DNA from: Pedobacter rhizosphaerae | GTDB lineage: Bacteria > Bacteroidota > Bacteroidia > Sphingobacteriales > Sphingobacteriaceae | Direction: 5' to 3' | NCBI RefSeq assembly: GCF_900111155.1 | Contig: NZ_FOGG01000034.1 | Location: 20,143 to 55,031, forward strand | DNA: 34,889 nucleotides | Shown here: positions 32,740-34,889 of the stretch, in pieces | Position numbering within the stretch: the first letter of the stretch is position 1 | Layout of the letters: each line of letters starts with the position of its first letter | Position numbers and translations under genes: made by a program | Notes under the pieces: generated by a model | What the model was told of the DNA's origin: nothing | Seen by the model: the letters and a program-made list of their open reading frames with translations, nothing else | Databases searched by the model: none

Positions 32740-33271
32740 CCACAGAGGGCACAAAGTGAAGGCACAGAGCCCACAAAGTTTATTTTGGCATCCTGACTTA
32801 AAACTTACTACTTATAACCTACAACTTTACCACAAAGCTCACAAAGTGAAGGCACAGAGAAACACAAAGTTTATTTTGGCACCCTGACTTACTACTTATA
32901 GCCTACAACTTTAGCCCCACGACACATTTAACCACAGAGGGCACAAAGTGAAGGCCCAGAGAAACACAAAGTCTATTTTGGCACCCTGACCTACAACTTT
33001 CTACTTATAACCTACAACTTTACCACAGAGCTCACAAAGTGAAGGCACAGCGCTCACAGAGTCTATTTTGGCTCCCTGACTTAAAACTTACTACTTATAA
33101 CCTACAACTTTACCACAGAGGGCACAAAGTGAAGGCACAGCGCTCACAGAGTCTATTTTGGCATCTTGACTTACAACTTACTACTTATAACCTACAACTT
33201 TACCACAGAGCAACACAAAGTTTATTTCTACACCCAGACTTACAACTTACTACTTATAACCTACAACTTTA
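32740..33271. repeat. Six tandem units of ~90 bp
   Basis: Units start with CCACAGAG or CCACAAAG at 32740, 32830, 32932, 33023, 33113 and 33203; the spacings are 90, 102, 91, 90 and 90 bp. Each has cacaaagtgaaggcacag, tttattttggca, ctgacttacaactta and ctacttataacctacaactt. The longer third spacing is due to an extra agccccacgacacattta. Reverse-complemented, the units match those at 13.3-13.8 kb. An open frame of 86 codons across it is only a by-product of the periodic sequence. The cluster occupies the whole gap between the sigma gene and the 222-aa gene. Confidence 0.88.
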
Positions 33272-33300
33272 TCCCCCAACCTTCCTTAGCAAGCCATAAC

Positions 33301-33969
33301 CTAACTTTCCACTAATCGTACCTGTAAATTTTCCTTGCTTAATGGATAACGATTTAGAATATGAACTTCGGCAGCTTCCTGTAGTGAGGGATAAAAATTC
33401 TGTAGAGGGATATGTTCCAATAATTCCAGATGAGATACATTAGATTGATTGGTATTTTGAAGTTGTGTAGCTAACCAGGTTACGCCTTCCCATACACCAG
33501 GATGAAGAAAATAGGAAAATGCTGCAAGTGTAATGTTCCATTGAACCTGTCTCGGAGAAAGTAAAAAGTGTCTTGCTATTGGACTGATTAACCTTTTTAG
33601 GTCTTCATAATCACGTTCACTTTCTTCCATCACCATCATCGAAGTATCCAGGGGAAAATTCTGATAAGCTCTGCGAACCTCTTCTTTGCCATGTCGGGCA
33701 ATAGTAGCGGCACAAATACCTGAAATATTGATTAAAGCGAGGTTTTCATAAATTTTAGGATGCATTTTTAAATGTCCATTCCGAACAAAGCGAAAACTGC
33801 CTTTTCCAATTTTATTACCACCAGACTGATTAATGGCAAAGTGACAAAGTTCAAATTCAGTGCTAAAATTTAAGGCCATCAAATAATGGGCGGTCTCCAT
33901 TAAAGCAATTGTAGGATTGTCCCTTTCAATTTTAATCGGTTCGGAAGTGCTAAATATAGAAAGCTGCAA
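33301..33969 (-). CDS. Uncharacterised 222-aa protein, possibly M41-peptidase-like fold
   Basis: I do not recognise a named family. There is no signal peptide or membrane segment. The segment ETAHYLMALNFSTEFELCHFAI near residue 25 resembles the HExxH helix and following strand of FtsH-type M41 peptidase domains, but with Met in place of the first His (METAH). The later blocks also fit that fold's order: INISGICAATIARHG near residue 80, YEDLKRLISPIARH near 121, and VWEGVTWLATQL near 158. If so it would be a non-catalytic relative. The resemblance is by eye and weak. The gene stands alone, with repeats on both sides. Confidence 0.6.
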   Translation of the reverse strand: MQLSIFSTSEPIKIERDNPTIALMETAHYLMALNFSTEFELCHFAINQSGGNKIGKGSFRFVRNGHLKMHPKIYENLALINISGICAATIARHGKEEVRRAYQNFPLDTSMMVMEESERDYEDLKRLISPIARHFLLSPRQVQWNITLAAFSYFLHPGVWEGVTWLATQLQNTNQSNVSHLELLEHIPLQNFYPSLQEAAEVHILNRYPLSKENLQVRLVES

Positions 33970-34261
33970 AGCGGGAATACTTTAGTTTTGTTGGTTCGGT
34001 CTCATCTCTTTCTATCATGGTTTCCCTCTGATAGCGGGTATGGCAAACATAATATTTTATACTAAAAAACAATGCCTTTTAGCATAATGAAGAAGGTAAT
34101 TAAGGCTAAAGTCTTCATTTTTAAAGACATTATTTTAGCACATCAGTATTTGCGTTTATTAATGGGAGTTTGCAAGGATTTAATCTACCGGTTGGTATCC
34201 CTACCAACCAGAATAATTTCCTTCTCTTTTCCTCACTGCCTTTCCCTAGTTGTAGCGTCTC
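33970..34261. other. Non-coding gap before the fourth inserted element
   Basis: About 290 bp of AT-rich sequence carries short open frames with no protein-like features. A small inverted repeat GGTTGGTA/TACCAACC occurs near 34190-34210 (ccggttggtatccctaccaaccag). The sequence then enters the REP-like palindrome (ttgtagcgtctc) that holds element d. Confidence 0.4.
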
Positions 34262-34424
34262 CAATGCTATTAACTTAAGGAGAAAACTAAAATGTATTGT
34301 CATCCTGAGCCTGTCGAAGGGCAATTCATTTTAGTTTTCGACTTATTAAGAAGGTCTTCGATTATTTATCCCGGATTTCATATCGGGAAGCTCAGACACC
34401 ATTTTGCTTAACTTAATAGCATTG
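34262..34424 (-). mobile_element. MITE-like element, copy d, interior inverted
   Basis: The 163-bp copy has ends CAATGCTATTAA and TTAATAGCATTG and is flanked by GTAGCGTCTC at 34252-34261 and 34425-34434, in the same orientation as for copies a to c. Its interior, however, is reversed: here CATCCTGAGCCTGTCGAAGG comes first and gggaagctcagacacc last. The element therefore occupies the same site of the same palindrome in the opposite orientation. The right flank continues CGCTACGA, the rest of the palindrome. Confidence 0.65.
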
Positions 34425-34566
34425 GTAGCGTCTCGCTACGATCTAATGATTTCTCTTTTCTTCACCGCCAGAAGGGCTCTTACCTTTTTCTTGGGTGGCC
34501 GTTGCACAACTAACAAGGGTTGATAACTTAACTTTATTTTTTTGTTATTTCTTGATATTTTGAAAC

Positions 34567-34889
34567 ATGCAAGGGAAGAAACACTTTCAGGAAAAACTAT
34601 TTGTAAGTTTCCAGCTGTCAAATGCCGTTCCTACCGACAATTTTTACCGACGACTTAAAGATCTTATTGATTTTAGCTTTATGTATAAAGCCACCTCTAA
34701 TTATTATGGTGATGAGGGACAAAAAAGTATTGACCCTGTTGTTTTTATAAAACTGATGCTGGTAGGTTATCTTGAAAATCTGAACAGTGATCGCCGCATT
34801 ATCACTATTTCAAAAATGCGGATGGATGTACTTTTCTTTCTGGGATATGACCTTGATGAGGAGCTTCCATGGCACAGTACCCTTAGCCG
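34567..34889 (+). CDS. IS1182-family transposase, N-terminal part (cut by window end)
   Basis: The ATG at 34567 opens a frame of 107 codons that runs off the right edge without a stop. The sequence (VPTDNFYRRLKDLIDFSF, SIDPVVFIKLMLVGYLENL, SDRRII, VLFFLGYDLDEELPWHSTLS) is the N-terminal DUF772-type domain of IS1182-family transposases, which are usually some 450-550 residues, so under a quarter of the gene is present. The catalytic DDE residues lie beyond the window. The left end of the insertion sequence should fall between element d and the ATG, perhaps around 34490-34520 (gtggccgttgcacaac), but I cannot fix it without the right end. Confidence 0.85.
   Translation, partial: MQGKKHFQEKLFVSFQLSNAVPTDNFYRRLKDLIDFSFMYKATSNYYGDEGQKSIDPVVFIKLMLVGYLENLNSDRRIITISKMRMDVLFFLGYDLDEELPWHSTLS

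Noticed and set aside
32659..32754. Upstream start of the FecI-like gene adding 32 residues
   Set aside because: The extension overlaps a TAnnTTTG promoter motif and the edge of the tandem repeat, and is not part of the family.
32740..33271. Possible CRISPR array
   Set aside because: The units are near-identical along their full 90 bp, without short repeats separated by unique spacers, and no cas genes are present.
33039..33299. Open frame of 86 codons on the plus strand with repeated peptide blocks
   Set aside because: It is produced by the 90-bp tandem repeat (period divisible by three); the peptide repeats mirror the DNA repeat, and neighbouring units in the same array are not open.
34072..34621. 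Short open frames around the fourth inserted element
   Set aside because: They cross the palindrome and element boundaries, overlap the transposase start antisense, and have no protein-like features.

Overview
The window looks like chromosome from a low-GC member of the Bacteroidota, most likely a Sphingobacteriaceae bacterium of the Pedobacter type. The signs are a SusC/SusD pair with a FecI-like sigma factor and a FecR/DUF4974 anti-sigma, DUF4843 and PKD-like lipoproteins, TlpA/DUF4369 thioredoxins, TAnnTTTG promoter motifs instead of sigma70 boxes, weak Shine-Dalgarno sequences, and an IS1182-type transposase. The assignment is inferred from gene families, not from a marker gene.

Left part (1-5.1 kb): a small acidic protein, a DUF72 protein with a small upstream partner, a three-unit tandem repeat of about 180 bp, and a Gre/Rnk-like protein. 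Then comes a poorly coding stretch with two apparently frameshifted tiny genes and one intact 57-aa membrane protein. From 3.97 to 5.03 kb lies a repeat array. In it a REP-like palindrome (GGTTGTAGCG / CGCTACGACC) occurs both empty and interrupted by a 143-170 bp element with inverted ends CAATGCTATTAA, flanked by duplicated GTAGCGTCTC. A fourth copy, at 34.3 kb, has its interior flipped at the same target site.

Middle (5.1-13.3 kb): a Crp/Fnr-type regulator, an SDR oxidoreductase, and a phytanoyl-CoA dioxygenase family gene preceded by a good promoter and a tiny reading frame ending in four Cys codons. An AhpD-like / YCII / ECF42-type sigma operon follows, then a stand-alone receiver protein, a formylglycine-type sulfatase and a CoiA-like nuclease.

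Right part (13.3-33.3 kb): a minus-strand iron-type TonB receptor plus PepSY membrane protein, then a long minus-strand locus read as sigma, FecR, STN-SusC, SusD, DUF4843, PKD-like lipoprotein, TlpA-DUF4369, a 624-aa protein ending in a DsbD-alpha-like domain, a second TlpA, and a two-domain trypsin-like/PDZ protein. I read this as a signalling outer-membrane uptake locus. It carries no carbohydrate enzyme but has an extracytoplasmic thiol-redox module and a protease. Related repeat clusters in opposite orientation bracket this 19-kb block. The window ends with an uncharacterised 222-aa protein, the fourth inserted repeat and the first third or less of a transposase gene. No tRNA, rRNA or CRISPR array was recognised.
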